Source of the DNA: Mytilus trossulus | Lineage: Eukaryota; Mollusca; Bivalvia; Mytilida; Mytilidae | DNA length: 64,000 nucleotides | Assembly: GCF_036588685.1 (NCBI RefSeq) | Contig: NC_086378.1 | Location: 43,253,578 to 43,317,577, forward strand | Direction of reading: 5' to 3' | In this document: piece by piece, positions 1-11,068 of the stretch | Layout of the letters: every line of letters starts with the position of its first letter | Numbering within the stretch: position 1 is the first letter of the stretch | The notes under the pieces: model-generated | The model's input: the letters and a program-made list of their open reading frames with translations, nothing else | Database searches by the model: none | Told to the model about the DNA's origin: nothing | Made by a program: the position numbers and the translations under genes

Positions 1-205
1 CCCATCTTGGTTGGTTGGGCGGGTCACCGGACACAATTTTTAAACAAGATACCCTAATAATGATTATGGCAATGTTTGGTTAAATTTGGCTTAGCAGTTT
101 CAGAGGAGAAGATTTTTGTAAAAGTTAACGACGCCGGACGCCAAGTGATGAGAAAAGCTCACTTGGCCCTTCGGGCCAGGTGAGCTAAAAATAAAGAGTT
201 TACAA
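1..205 (+). repeat. 3' end of a dispersed repeat ending in a hairpin
   Basis: The first 200 bases closely match the last part of the repeat at 8965-10246. Shared features are the 'cttggttggttgg' stretch, 'cagaggagaagatttttgtaaaag', a run of 'gacgccggacg' and a terminal hairpin (arms 'agctcacttggccc' and 'gggccaggtgagct'). The element starts before the window, so only its end is seen. No coding capacity is visible. Confidence 0.8.
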
Positions 206-458
206 AAAAACATGCTTGTGTTCCTGTAAGATTTCTTTTAATGTATTTTAATCTATCAATAAATTGTGATTGCAATTTTTTATTTGTGTAATATCACTCT
301 TTTCAAGAAAGAGTTCGAATTCAAAAATAAGTTTCACTTTTATTTCTATATTTTATTTTAAATGTATGTTTATTGAAGTAAATCGTTCTGACCTTAAAGA
401 CAGATTCAATTCACAAGAATCATCATTTGAATGTTGAGCGAGTAAAATTAGTATAATA

Positions 459-613
459 TTAGGAGATTGTCAATATATTAATAGTAATACAGTACTTATT
501 GCTACATGTGTATCTTCCAGTTTGTCCATCTATGCATTCACATTCATAATCACATCCATCAGTCCATGTTTCTCCTTCCTTGTACGTTGTTCCTTTATAG
601 TGGCATTTTTTGA
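459..613 (-). CDS. Last exon: VWC-like domain and stop
   Basis: Preceded on the minus strand by a strong acceptor (TTTTTCTCAG). It reads from phase 1 for 50 codons to TAA. The peptide has the VWC signature C-x-Y-x-G-x2-Y-x2-G-E-x-W-x-D-G-C-x3-C-x-C followed by G-R-Y-x-C and a last Cys-containing tail. The tail (about 10 residues) is hydrophobic and follows the last cysteine. Confidence 0.72.
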
Positions 614-3600
614 CTGAGAAAAACAAAATTAAAAAAAATACTTTCTTATATCACAAACGTTCATCCCTCAAAAGCATGTATGTTACATAGAATAAATAGG
701 CTTTTCGAAGCATAGTGGGTTTTGACCTCCAATGATCTAGCTTACGTAAAGTACTATAACTTGTAAACCCCCATCCCCCCACCTGGGTGAATTGTCGTCT
801 GTTTGACGATTTTGCTTTTTATCTCTGAACTTCTGTTGATTAAACATGAAAGGAATGATACACGATTGTTTTCGTTATAATTTAGTAATTCTTCATTTTT
901 AAACGATTTTCGTTCAAAAACATGGTGATAGACAATATTACATGAACATTCTCTGTTTGTTTACATGTTTACTATGAAAACTTGTATTTACACCGATGAA
1001 CTGTAAAGTTCAAGGTAATAAAGAATTTGAATTTGATGTCCTTTACAAAGGCTAACGGTTGTTTGAAACTTAGCTTTGCGGAACTTCACCCCTACACTTT
1101 TGTCGAATTATCTTTTGACAATCGGACCCGAAAAGACGGTTGTAATTTTACCGTCTCGGAGATTTGTAATATTTTTTTGCTGTACTACGTGAATAGAGAA
1201 AAATCATGTTTAACGTCTCAAAAGATTGAAATATCACTTGATAGCTTCGATGTTTCTAGAGATTGACCTTCACAAAGAACGCTTTAGGTTAATATGTGAA
1301 GTGCGTATTTATACATATCCCTACAAGGCTTTTTGAAAGACGCTTTTTGTTTTGTTTCAAAGACTTTAATCCACACTAGATGCGAATGTTTACATACATT
1401 GTACTCTTTCTTTCATAACCTTAGGTGATAATTAGATTCGAACTCAGGCTGCCATGTGATAATATTCTTTGAAGAATCAATTTCTACATTTTTATTATTT
1501 CTGTATCACCCGGTCACTTTGATTTCTTTTGTTCTTATGCATCTCGAAATCTCTAGAATTATCAAAATAGATGACAAAATTATGTTACAAAGTGAATGGC
1601 CATGTCTGTTAACGACATTCAGTCAATTGACTTAAAAACACCCACTGATTTCTATTAAAGAAGAGAATCGTCATAGCACGTTAAATAAAAATCCTACCTT
1701 AAAGTACAGCATATAGATGAATTAAAAAATACAATAGTAAAAGTTTGACACGCCATTCACCCGAAGAAAAGGAACTTCTTTATGTTTACTTACAGAATCC
1801 GGTATCGCCTGTAATAGATAATAAATCAGATTTTAATATATTTTATCAAAATAACATTACACAATATTTTACTGTTGCCAGCAAGACTTTTTGTAAATTT
1901 TATTAACAGTTACATAAATGTATCCTCTAACCAGTAGCCAAACGATTGCCATCCATAGAGCAAACTGGGATACTCTTTCGATACACAAAAGCTGCTCACT
2001 TTCGAAAACTTTTCCTATCTTGCTTATTATATGCTTAATTGAACAAAATAAATGAGCTCTGTTAATGCCTTTTAATAATCAAATTAAATTATCTATACTT
2101 TTTTACTTTTAACTAAGAATTCAGCCGTCTAAATGTCATGACTGTTGCAAATCTGTTTCCAATGGTACCATTATGATTTCATATAACAACACTGCAAAAC
2201 CTCTACAAGGCACTTTATTTTATTTTATTTTTTTTCATTCGTTTGTCTTTATTTAGCTCAATACTTTCATCTTCACTTTGAAAACTTCACTTCTTATTTT
2301 CAAAAGGATTTAATTTTTTTGTATACCTCAATAAGAAAAGTTTATGTTTAATGTGACAATACAAAACATTCGCAACAGTATGATATACGCGTTTATTGCT
2401 GTTATCAAATTCACAGTGAGGCTTACAGTACGGAGCAAACACTCTCACTTCACTGCAAGTTAAAGCGGCTAACATGTTCCTATTTCAATCGCCAGTTTGA
2501 ATATTAATTGAACTAAGTTTTTATATATTTTAAAAAAAAATTTAAAAAAATTCTGAAAGAAATATATGGCAATAGTTAAAACAAAATGACCAACAAGAAC
2601 ATGTATGTAGAAAGCTTAAAATTATACAAAAACAAAAAAAAAACAATCTCCGAAGTATAAACACCATGAATACGGTTTTGAAAACCTTTTCAAAAGCAAT
2701 GATACATTTTTGGATTTAAGCATTTAAATTCATTAAGATAAATATACTTTAATGTAATGGTTTTGTCTTTTTAACGGTACGAATATTATCAAAACAATAA
2801 AGGTAGCTTTAATGTATTTAACTGTAATATGGTATCACTTTTTTGAAAGCCAGCTACCATGCATAATATCCTAAGGTATTATCCTATGAGTTAAAATGCC
2901 AAAATTGTATCATCTACAAGAGCATGTTCATTCTTTTTATTAAATATGATATCGCTTTAACCACAATGCTGTACAGTATGTTGTCGTGAACCTTAGTCTT
3001 AGCTTTTTATTTACCACACAATCCACAGTGCAATCTACACTTGTCTTCTGACCACGGATAGTAACGTGGGTCATGGCAAACATCTATGCTGTAGTCAGAG
3101 CAGGTACTCAGTTTGTTTTCACATGGTGGTGGTGCTGTCGTGTACAGAGCTAAAATGGAAATAGAAGATTGTCTTCCCAGCAAGGGAACTAAAACATAAA
3201 CGATCCAAAAGTTACAAAATGAACGGAAGATTGCTGATTGAATATATTTCAGAAAGTTATATTTTTTTCCATTTCGTTTTGTTTAAACAATGATTATTCT
3301 GTGAGAGAGTCTGACACGCTCTGTGTGTGGGAGTTATCGACTTTTAACTTCCCCATGACAACTAGACTACGTAGTTACTCATCTTACACAGTCACAACGG
3401 ACGCACTTAGCAAAGAAATCTTAATTTTCTGAAGGAGGACATAAAATAGGCATTGGATTTGAATGATAAATGTATACTCAAGTCCCGGGTACAGTGAATG
3501 TTCAGAAAAATGTTCAGAAAATGTTCAGTAGCTTACATGCGTATTACATAATAGTCATTGTACCTTTATTATACCACTGGGTTGGTGCTATTGCTACTGG

Positions 3601-6600
3601 ATGTTTCGCCCCTGATAGTATCACCAGCCTATGGCCAGAAATCGGCATTTCGGTGTTGACATGAATTTCAATTATTTGATCCTTTTTATCATTTTTCGAG
3701 AAACTAAGGATTTTCTTATTCCAGGCATAGATCACCGTAACCGTATATGGCACAACTTTTTTGGAATTTCCGGTCATCAATGCTCTTCAACTTTGTACTT
3801 GTTTGGCTTTATAAATATTTTGATATGAGCGTCAATGATGAGTCTTATGTAGACGAAACGCACGTCTGGCGAACTAAATTTTAATCCTGGTACATTTGAT
3901 AACTATTTACACCACTGGGTCGATGCCACTGCTGCTGGACGTTTCGTGCCCGAGGGTATCACCAGCCTAGTAGTCAACACTTCGGTGTTGACATGAATAT
4001 CAATAATGTGGTCAATTTCCTGTTACAAAACTTTGAATTTTTCGAAAAACTTCGGATTTTCTTATCCCAGGCATAGATTACCTTAGCCGTATTTGCCACA
4101 ACTTTTTGGAATTTTATATCATCAATACTCTTCAACTTTGTACTTGTTTGGCTTTATAACAATTTTGATCTGAGCGTCAAACTTAAGAAATGCACGTTTA
4201 ACGATTGCTTAGCGATCCTCTGGCGTGCAACTAACGTATACCGACTTTGTCATTTTCTCTATACGTTTGGTGCACGCCAGTCTATACGCCAACGTGTGAC
4301 GCCGGCATCCCGTATTATATTACAGCTGAATTTTTTTTATATTCATTTTTGTATACTTAAAAAAAAAAATATATTCAAATTCTGTATAACGTTTGAGGGA
4401 AATGCGCATTAATGAGAGAGACAAGACTCTCCTAAAAATTTCTATGAGATCGTCCTAAAATCTGTATCTGTCAAATCACGTGCAATTACAGACGTTGTCT
4501 ACATATTTTATTTCAAACATTTATTGAAACCTTTATAAGTTTATTTTATATATATTCTTAAAAAATAACATCCATTCTACTTACGTGCACAAAATTGACA
4601 GAACCTTTGACAATTATCCGTTGCCCATGGAACATAGGTAGTACACACGTCACTGACATACTGATTACAGTGGTCATTTTTGTCTTTGCATGGATCAACT
4701 GGTCTTGTGACTGCAGTGAATATGTTTTAAACAATTAAGCCTCGTTGAACTATGCATGATTTGTATTTATTGACATCATGGAATATTTCAATGATTTAAT
4801 GATATAATGAATTTGAGTTATAGAAGAACTGAAATATTTCAATAGCGTCTTAAATACGTTGTTTGACTACATAGATTTGACCAGACCATCATACATCATA
4901 GACACATGAAACGATGTCAATGTATCATGAAGTCTAACTGACAGACATTAAGATCTTGTAAGAATCGTATATACCATATATAGTTATCATATTACTCATT
5001 ATAAGTGAAAAATTGATATGATAAACAAAACGGCATTTTTATAAGCAGAAAGGGTTCTGAAAATGATACCAAGGAGTGTCATAATGGACAGGTGAGAACT
5101 TCGTAACATCAGGCTTTGTATTCAATATATGGAGCATCTAGCAATATAAACCTTTGTACAAATATGACAATAGACAATGGACAATATTCATATGCACATA
5201 TACATTTTCACTAAATGGTCATGGCAAGCTAAAATAATAAAATAGACAATTATATATAATGTTTTGGGATCAGGAGAGGCGGTTGCTTTAATATTATTCC
5301 GTATCATGTGTTTGTGACGTCAAATACGTTGACCCGGCCTTAATAATTTTGACCCGGACATATCAGCGACGTCATAATGTTTGAACCGACGTTAATAATT
5401 TTGAACCGAACTTATCAAGTCATCTTTTGTGTGCTGGTGAAACAAAGAAAACACTTCTGAAACACAAAAATATAGCAACATAAATCGATTATCAGATTAT
5501 CTGCATATTGATATTGTAAAATATCAGCTGCTTGATATTATATGAAGGCTTTTTGATCTCGTTCGATACGCTCACTCGACAAAAAGCTTCATAGTATGTC
5601 TCGCAGCTGATATTTTACGATATCAACATGCAGATAACCTGTTAATCGGTACATACATTGCTTCAGTACAGATACGCGAACTTATTATTCTACATTATGT
5701 CGGTACTGTTTTCTTATGACCATTCGTTTTATAGATTTTTTATACCGTCTTTACCGTAAAACCTTTTAATGTGTACTTAATGCTTCTTAACTTTAGTTTG
5801 GGAAAACATGATTCAAGTATTATTTGTAATTGGCTTTGAACTAGCTTTCATAAACTGTGAGTACTCTCTTTTCGATGCTTTCTGTCGTCTTTATCAATCT
5901 TTTGAGACAAGCCAATAGCTACTGATTTCTACATTTTTTTTTCTTATAGTGTGCTGTTACACAATTGTTCTAGATAAGGGTATATTCTGAGCACTGATAA
6001 CATGTTTAACCCCACCACATTCCTAATTTGTCTGTCTCAAATAAGTAGTCGGCAGTTCAGTGGTTGTTTTTAGTTCATATAAGTCGCAAACAGTATTTGT
6101 CTATTAAGAATAAAAATAAGCCCGGATGCGAAGCGGAACTTTACATTTAGAGATCAAAAATGGCAGATTTCGTTATGTGCTATTTGACCAACGCCTTTGT
6201 AAAATGTGCCAGTCTCAATTAATAGAGGACGAGTCCCATCTCTTGCTGTTTTGAGAACGCTATGAACAATAACGAACAACATTATTCAATGATATCCGAG
6301 ATAAGTACAACATAGACCTAACTAGACTACCAGCGAACATCAAATTAAAACATTTATTTGTAATTACAGCAACCTTGTTTCTAACTTTATCTTGAACTGT
6401 TTTACCATCAGACAATCTGTGATCAACTGATAACGTGCCTTGATATAATTTGCAAGTAAATTTGAACTATATGTATTTATTTATTTTATTTTTAATAATG
6501 ATAAACAATGTACAGTGCAGTCCATCATAAGCCTATTTTGGCTGGCTGAACATTACTTGTATATATGAATGGTATTGTTTGTTATAATTCCGATTGCACT

Positions 6601-8116
6601 TCAATATTAGAATATTCTAGTCTATTCTAGTCTATTCATAATAAGATCATTTTCAATTTACTGCATCGTATTAAGTATGTGTCAAAGTTGCATAGGTGTA
6701 CCTAATATGTGTCAATGTCTTATATGGTACAACTTGGTGTTTATCATACACCAAGTTTATGATTTATATTTAACTTTGGTGACTTTTCATTCAAATCTGG
6801 TTTTATTGCCCAGCTTTTTAGTTTATTTGTCTGTCCGGAAATTTGTTTTCCAGCCTTTGCGAGATATATGTTATTTCTTTCACACTTTCACAGAAACATT
6901 ATTTTAGAGGCGTTCTGACATTGATATGTCTTATATAGACGAAACGCGCGTCTGGCGTAAATACAAAATTTAATTATCGTATCTATGATGAGTTTATCCA
7001 CATTTTGAGAGGGTGTTAAACAGACTGAACGCGCACATTATCTTACATGTAGAACACATACCTGTTGTTCCAGCTATTGTTTTTACTGTTAGAAATATGT
7101 AAATGTACAGGAGAACTTCCATTATGCACACAACGCGTGTCTATCGGAGATTTTAAGAGGTCATTTGTACTTACATTGAGATAATAAAGGTTCCACGTTT
7201 TATCTTCGTTTTATATAATTGTTAGGTCATTTGATGTATTGTTTTCGCTTAAGATTTGAACAATAACGAACAACATTATTCAATGATATCCGAGATAAGT
7301 ACAACATAGACTTAACTAGACTACCAGCGAACATCAAATTAAAACATTTATTTGTAATTACAGCAACCTTGTTTCTAACTTTATCTTGAACTGTTTTACC
7401 ATCAGACAATCTGTGATCAACTGATAACGTGCCTTGATATAATTTGCAAGTAAATTTGAACTATATGTATTTATTTATTTTATTTTTAATAATGATAAAC
7501 AATGTACAGTGCAGTCCATCATAAGCCTATTTTGGCTGGCTGAACATTACTTGTATATATGAATGGTATTGTTTGTTATAATTCCGATTGCACTTCAATA
7601 TTAGAATATTCTAGTCTATTCTAGTCTATTCATAATAAGATTCATTTTCAATTTACTGCATCGTATTAAGTATGTGTCAAAGTTGCATAGGTGTACATAA
7701 TATGTGTCAATGTCTTATATGGTACAATTTGGTGTTTATCATACACCAAGTTTATGATTTATATTTAACTTTGGTGACTTTTCATTCAAATCTGGTTTTA
7801 TTGCCCAGCTTTTTAGTTTATTTGTCTGTCCGGAAATTTGTTTCCAGCCTTTGCGAGATATATGTTATTTCTTTCACACTTTCACAGAAACATTATTTTA
7901 GAGGCGTTCTGACATTGATATGTCTTATATAGACGAAACGCGCGTCTGGCGTAAATACAAAATTTAATTATCGTATCTATGATGAGTTTATCCACATTTT
8001 GAGAGGGTGTTAAACAGACTGAACGCGCACATTATCTTACATGTAGAACACATACCTGTTGTTCCAGCTATTGTTCTTACTGTTAGAAATATGTAAATGT
8101 ACAGGAGAACTTCCAT
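459..8116 (-). CDS. Secreted ShK-ShK-VWC protein gene (6 exons, two alternative first exons)
   Basis: I assembled this minus-strand gene from splice sites. CDS exons are a first exon at 7062-7122 or 8056-8116, then 4585-4710, 3015-3149, 1794-1808 and 459-613. All junctions are phase 1 and the frame stays open to a TAA, giving 163 aa. The order is a signal peptide (about 18-20 residues), ShK domain 1, ShK domain 2, a 5-residue microexon insert and a VWC-like domain. Both ShK units have the family's six cysteines with the canonical C-x3-C-x2-C ending. ShK modules occur widely in animal secreted proteins and enzymes; neither copy has a Lys-Tyr pair between its third and fourth cysteines, so a channel-blocking role is not supported. 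Possible AATAAA signals lie at 339-344 and 352-357 on the minus strand. The role is unknown; shell, byssus, mucus or immune secretion are guesses. Confidence 0.72.
1794..1808 (-). CDS. 15-bp microexon
   Basis: Minus-strand acceptor CTATTACAG precedes, and donor GTAAGTAAAC follows, a 15-base stretch. Phase 1 in and phase 1 out fit the exons at 3015-3149 and 459-613, adding five residues (Gly-Asp-Thr-Gly-Phe by junction). The case rests only on the good splice sites and perfect phase. Confidence 0.5.
3015..3149 (-). CDS. Exon: second ShK domain
   Basis: Acceptor CCATTTTAG, phase 1. The peptide starts with a short Thr/Pro linker (TTAPPP) and then has six cysteines spaced C-x6-C-x7-C-x12-C-x3-C-x2-C, with an invariant Trp before the fourth cysteine. 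Donor G|GTAAAT is phase 1. If the donor is skipped, the frame ends two codons later at TAA, which would give a shorter two-ShK protein. Confidence 0.75.
3560..4180 (+). repeat. Two tandem units of a 338-bp dispersed repeat
   Basis: The stretch from 'ccactgggt' at 3574 recurs at 3912, with both units diverged but alignable ('cttcaactttgtacttgtttggctttata', 'tcggtgttgacatgaat'). The second unit stops near 4180. Unit 1 contains 'agacgaaacgcacgtctggcg', a partial palindrome that also occurs near 6939 and 7931. The unit lies in the intron between the two ShK exons. Short ORFs here are chance readings of the repeat. Confidence 0.85.
4585..4710 (-). CDS. Exon: first ShK domain
   Basis: Acceptor TTCACTGCAG and donor C|GTAAGTAG, phase 1 on both sides. 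After eight residues comes a six-cysteine unit spaced C-x6-C-x7-C-x10-C-x3-C-x2-C with Trp upstream of the fourth cysteine: the ShK family pattern. It joins in frame to either signal-peptide exon upstream. Confidence 0.78.
5486..5648. repeat. Foldback element, 163 bp
   Basis: Long inverted repeat: the left arm from 'cgattatcagattatctgc' through 'aaaatatcagctgc' pairs with 'gcagctgatatttta' through 'gcagataacctgttaatcg'. An inner pair, 'gaaggctttttg' / 'caaaaagcttc', brackets a short loop. Non-coding. Confidence 0.85.
5760..6160 (+). repeat. Degenerate copy of the 3'-type dispersed repeat
   Basis: Shares phrases with the better copy near 39290-39600 ('ggctttgaactagct', 'aacatgtttaaccc', 'cattcagtggttg' in diverged form). 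No coding frame. Confidence 0.5.
6170..6396 (+). pseudogene. LINE ORF2 C-terminal remnant
   Basis: One frame reads a C-x2-C zinc-knuckle start followed by 'IEDESHLLLF', the same layout as the ORF2 C terminus of the LINE at 25.9-30.9 kb. A stop and a frameshift follow, then about 40 more codons (including 'LFNDIRDKYNIDLTRLP') to a stop at 6396. It is a decayed 3' end of a different, related LINE. The 994-bp tandem duplication begins inside it. Confidence 0.65.
7062..7122 (-). CDS. First exon, copy A: signal peptide
   Basis: An ATG at 7122 opens 20 codons with a hydrophobic core (VLLYIYIFLTV) and a small-residue site (AGTT), then donor G|GTATGTG in phase 1, which fits the ShK exon at 4710. It lies in the left copy of the 994-bp tandem duplication. 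It has Lys at position 14 where copy B has Arg. Confidence 0.68.
8056..8116 (-). CDS. First exon, copy B: signal peptide
   Basis: The duplicate of the exon at 7062-7122, 994 bases further upstream on the minus strand. The ATG, length, hydrophobic core and phase-1 donor are all intact; the only coding change is Lys14 to Arg. It could serve as an alternative promoter and first exon of the same gene. Confidence 0.6.
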
Positions 8117-8544
8117 TATGCACACAACGCGTGTCTATCGGAGATTTTAAGAGGTCATTTGTACTTACATTGAGATAATAAAGGTTCCACGTTTTATCTT
8201 CGTTTTATATAATTGTTAGGTCATTTGATGTATTGTTTTCGCTTAAGATTTGAACCACTAAACTATATTTCAAAATATCAATAATTCTTCTTTTTATAAC
8301 AAAAGAAAATTACTCAACAAAAAATAATATTTTAAACATATACAATGTATATGAGAACAAAAGCAACACTGACAAGTTCAGACAGCTTTGGATTTATTTT
8401 GAGTTGAGGTTTTGGATGACTCCTTACTTTTGATTAGCTCTAACTGTTTAGAATGAACTAATTTCACGACAACGGAATGTATTGTTCACAGTAATAATTA
8501 TTTGTTTTACGTCTGTGGTAAGTCCTTCAATAACAATTACTGTA

Positions 8545-8715
8545 AACCAACTTATTTTCCCGAAATTCACGCGCAGAAAAATAACGCGAATATAAAAAAC
8601 TAAGACCTTGTGTATTCAACTACATCAAGAAAATTAAAGAATCGCAAATAATCCCGAAGTGTGATAGAAAGGGTGGAACGCGAAATAAAGTATCTGCGAA
8701 AATAAGTTGGTTAAC
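8545..8715. repeat. MITE-like element with inverted ends
   Basis: 'taaaccaacttattttc' at the left matches, in reverse complement, 'gaaaataagttggtta' at the right, with further pairing through 'cacgcg' / 'cgcgaaa'. About 170 bp, non-coding. Confidence 0.7.
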
Positions 8716-8964
8716 TGGTTAACAGTATTCCGAACTTTTTTTTTTCGTACAATCAGCAGTTGATTTAGATATTAATATTTTAATAATACATTGTAGTTAT
8801 TAGATATACAATTGTTTTTCACTTTAAAAAGGATAAGAAGATACCAGATTGACACTAAACTGTTCGTAGTTAATAAACTCATCATATATACCAGGATTGA
8901 AATTTCATACTTACCCCAGACGTGCGTTCCGTCTTAAAAAGACTCATCAGTGACGTTCGAATAA

Positions 8965-10246
8965 ACTAGAGGCTCTAAAGAGCCTGTGTCGCTAACCTTG
9001 ATATATGTGAATTAAACAAAGGAAGCAGAGAGTTCATGACAAAATTGTGTTTAGGTGATTGTGATGTGTTTGTACATCTTACTTTACTGAACATTCTTGC
9101 TGCTTACAATTATCTCTATCTATAATGAACTTGTCCGTGTAGTTTCAGTGGAAAATGTTAGAAAAAATTTACAAATTTTATGCAAATTGTTAAAAATTGA
9201 TAATAAAGGACAATAACTTCTTAGGGGGTCAATTGACCATTTTGGTCATTTTGACTTATTTTTGAGTCTTAAATTGCTGTACATTATTGTTGTTTACAGT
9301 TTATCTCTATCTATAATAATATTCTGGATAATAACCCAGAACAGCAAAATTTCCTTAAAATTACCAATTTAGGGGCAGCAACCTAACAACGAGTTGTCCG
9401 ATTCATCTAAAAATTTCAGGGCAGATAGATCTTGACCAGATAATTTTTTTTACCCATTGTCAGATTTGCTCTAAATGCTCTTGTTTTTGAGTTATAAGCC
9501 AAAAACTGCATTTTACCCCTATGTTCTATTTTTAGTCATTGCGGCAATCTTGGTTGGTTGGCCGGGTACCAAAACACACATTTTAAACTAGATGATGATT
9601 GTGGCCAAGTTTGGATTAATTTGGCTCAGTAGTTTCAGAGGAGAAGATTTTTGTAAAAGATCATGGAGATTTACGAAAAAAGGTTAAAAATTGACTATAA
9701 AGGGCAATAACTCCTAAAGGGGTCAACTGACCATTTTGGTCATGTTGACTTATTTGTAAATCTTACTTTGCTGAACATTATTGCTGTTTACAGTTTATCT
9801 CCATCTATAATAATATTCAAGATAATGACCAAAAACAGTAAAATTTCCTTAAAATTACCAATTTAGGGGCAGCAACCCAACAACGGGTTGTCTGATTCAT
9901 CTGAAAATTTCAGGGCAGATAGATTTTGACCTGATAAACAATTTTACCCCATGTCAGATTAGCTCTAAATGCTTTGGTTTTTGAGTTATAAGCATTTTAC
10001 CCCTATGTTCTATTTTTAGCCATGGCGGCCATCTTGGTTGGTTGGCTGGGTCAAAAAACACAAATTTTAAACTAGATACATCAATAATGATTGTGGCCAA
10101 GTTTGGTTTAATTTGGCCCAGTAGTTTCAGAGGAGAAGATTTTTGTAAAAGTTAACGCCGGACGCTGGACGACGACGGACGACACCGGACGCCGGACGCA
10201 AAGTGATGAGAAAAGCTCACTTGGCCCTTTGGGCCAGGTGAGCTAA
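8965..10246 (+). repeat. 1.28-kb dispersed repeat with terminal hairpins and internal duplication
   Basis: Starts with the palindrome 'ggctctaaagagcc' and ends with a strong hairpin ('agctcacttggccc...gggccaggtgagct') followed by A-rich sequence. The interior has two roughly 500-bp units (about 9160-9660 and 9661-10150) sharing 'gaccattttggtcat', 'cagtttatctc' and 'cagaggagaagattt'. A second copy's end is at 1-205. No ORF. A single 3' hairpin followed by CTAA recalls Helitron ends, but a 5' TC start and an A|T insertion site are not demonstrated. Confidence 0.85.
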
Positions 10247-10249
10247 AAA

Positions 10250-10720
10250 TGTTAAAAAGGCTAAATAAAGTACGAAGGTAAGAGCATTGAAAACAAAATT
10301 CCTAAAAGCTTTGCCAAACACAGATAAGCTAATCTATTCATGTGGTAGAACAGCCTTAGTCTTTAGTAAATTGTATTATTTTTAAGTCTGGTACACGTAT
10401 TTAAAGGTAAAAAGAAAAAAAAATAACTGAAGTAGAAGAAAATGACATAAATCTACATGACTTAAGACTATTTTCATATTACAAACGATCGACTCCGGAT
10501 TATATGATTAACGAACTCTAGGGTTGGACATCTTGGTATTCGGTCAAGTAAGATAAAACAAATATTAAATAGGTGTAAAGAAGGTAACTGGTCCTGACAA
10601 GGTTACCAAGTCAGAAATATAACAGTTGTTATTCATTCGTTTGATGTGTTTGATCTTTTCATTTTGCCAATTGATTATTGACTTTTCGTTTTGAATTTTC
10701 CTCGGCAATCGGTATTTTTG
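10250..10720. repeat. Dispersed repeat fragments
   Basis: 10250-10370 ('aaataaagtacgaaggtaagagcattg...') is similar to stretches near 48170 and 56710. 10600-10720 ('cattcgtttgatgtgttt...') is a reverse-oriented piece of the repeat best seen at 15880-16210. No gene. Confidence 0.6.
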
Positions 10721-11036
10721 TTAATTACTTTTTACGGTAAAATGAACATAATCTTTTATGAAATTTGTTTTGTGTTACTTATTTATTAATATGGACAATT
10801 AGACAAACAAAACACAAACTATTAATCGCAAAATCAAACTTTATTTATAACGGATTTGTCAATTGAATATCTCTCAGTTGAAGCTTCGATGTCGTCCATT
10901 ATTATTATCGTCCTAACATTATTTGTAAAATTTTGCACACAAAAAATAAACATGCATCCTTCGTGATATTAAAACAAATCAGAAGAATATTGTCGTACAC
11001 TAATGTTCTGTTTCCATTCCGTGACAAAGTTGTTGA

Positions 11037-11068
11037 TCAGTAGTTATCTGGGTTTTTTCCACCACAAA
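11037..11068 (-). CDS. Last exon of SVWC-like gene (CGG...NY, stop)
   Basis: Acceptor TTATATTTACAG, phase 1, then nine codons beginning Cys-Gly-Gly and a TGA. A Cys-Gly pair just after a module is a usual close of SVWC domains. It is too short to find without the phase rule. Confidence 0.55.

Larger units (their letters stand above)
6263..8252. repeat. Tandem duplication, two 994-bp units
   Basis: 6263-7256 and 7257-about 8252 are the same sequence with a handful of differences (for example C/T near 6319, C/A near 6689, a T-run length change near 6848). The unit runs from 'tgaacaataacg' to 'cgcttaagattt', with 'tgaac' as shared junction sequence. It carries LINE debris, a copy of the 'gacgaaacgcgcgtctggcg' motif, and the first exon and upstream region of the ShK gene. 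Confidence 0.95.

Noticed and set aside
459-4710. A potassium-channel toxin gene because of ShK domains
   Set aside because: ShK domains are common in non-toxic animal proteins; the Lys-Tyr pair used for channel block is missing and a VWC-like domain is attached.
6677-7932. Paired similar ORFs (6677-6907 and 7672-7932)
   Set aside because: They are the same non-coding stretch seen twice because of the tandem duplication; frame length differs after a one-base T-run change.
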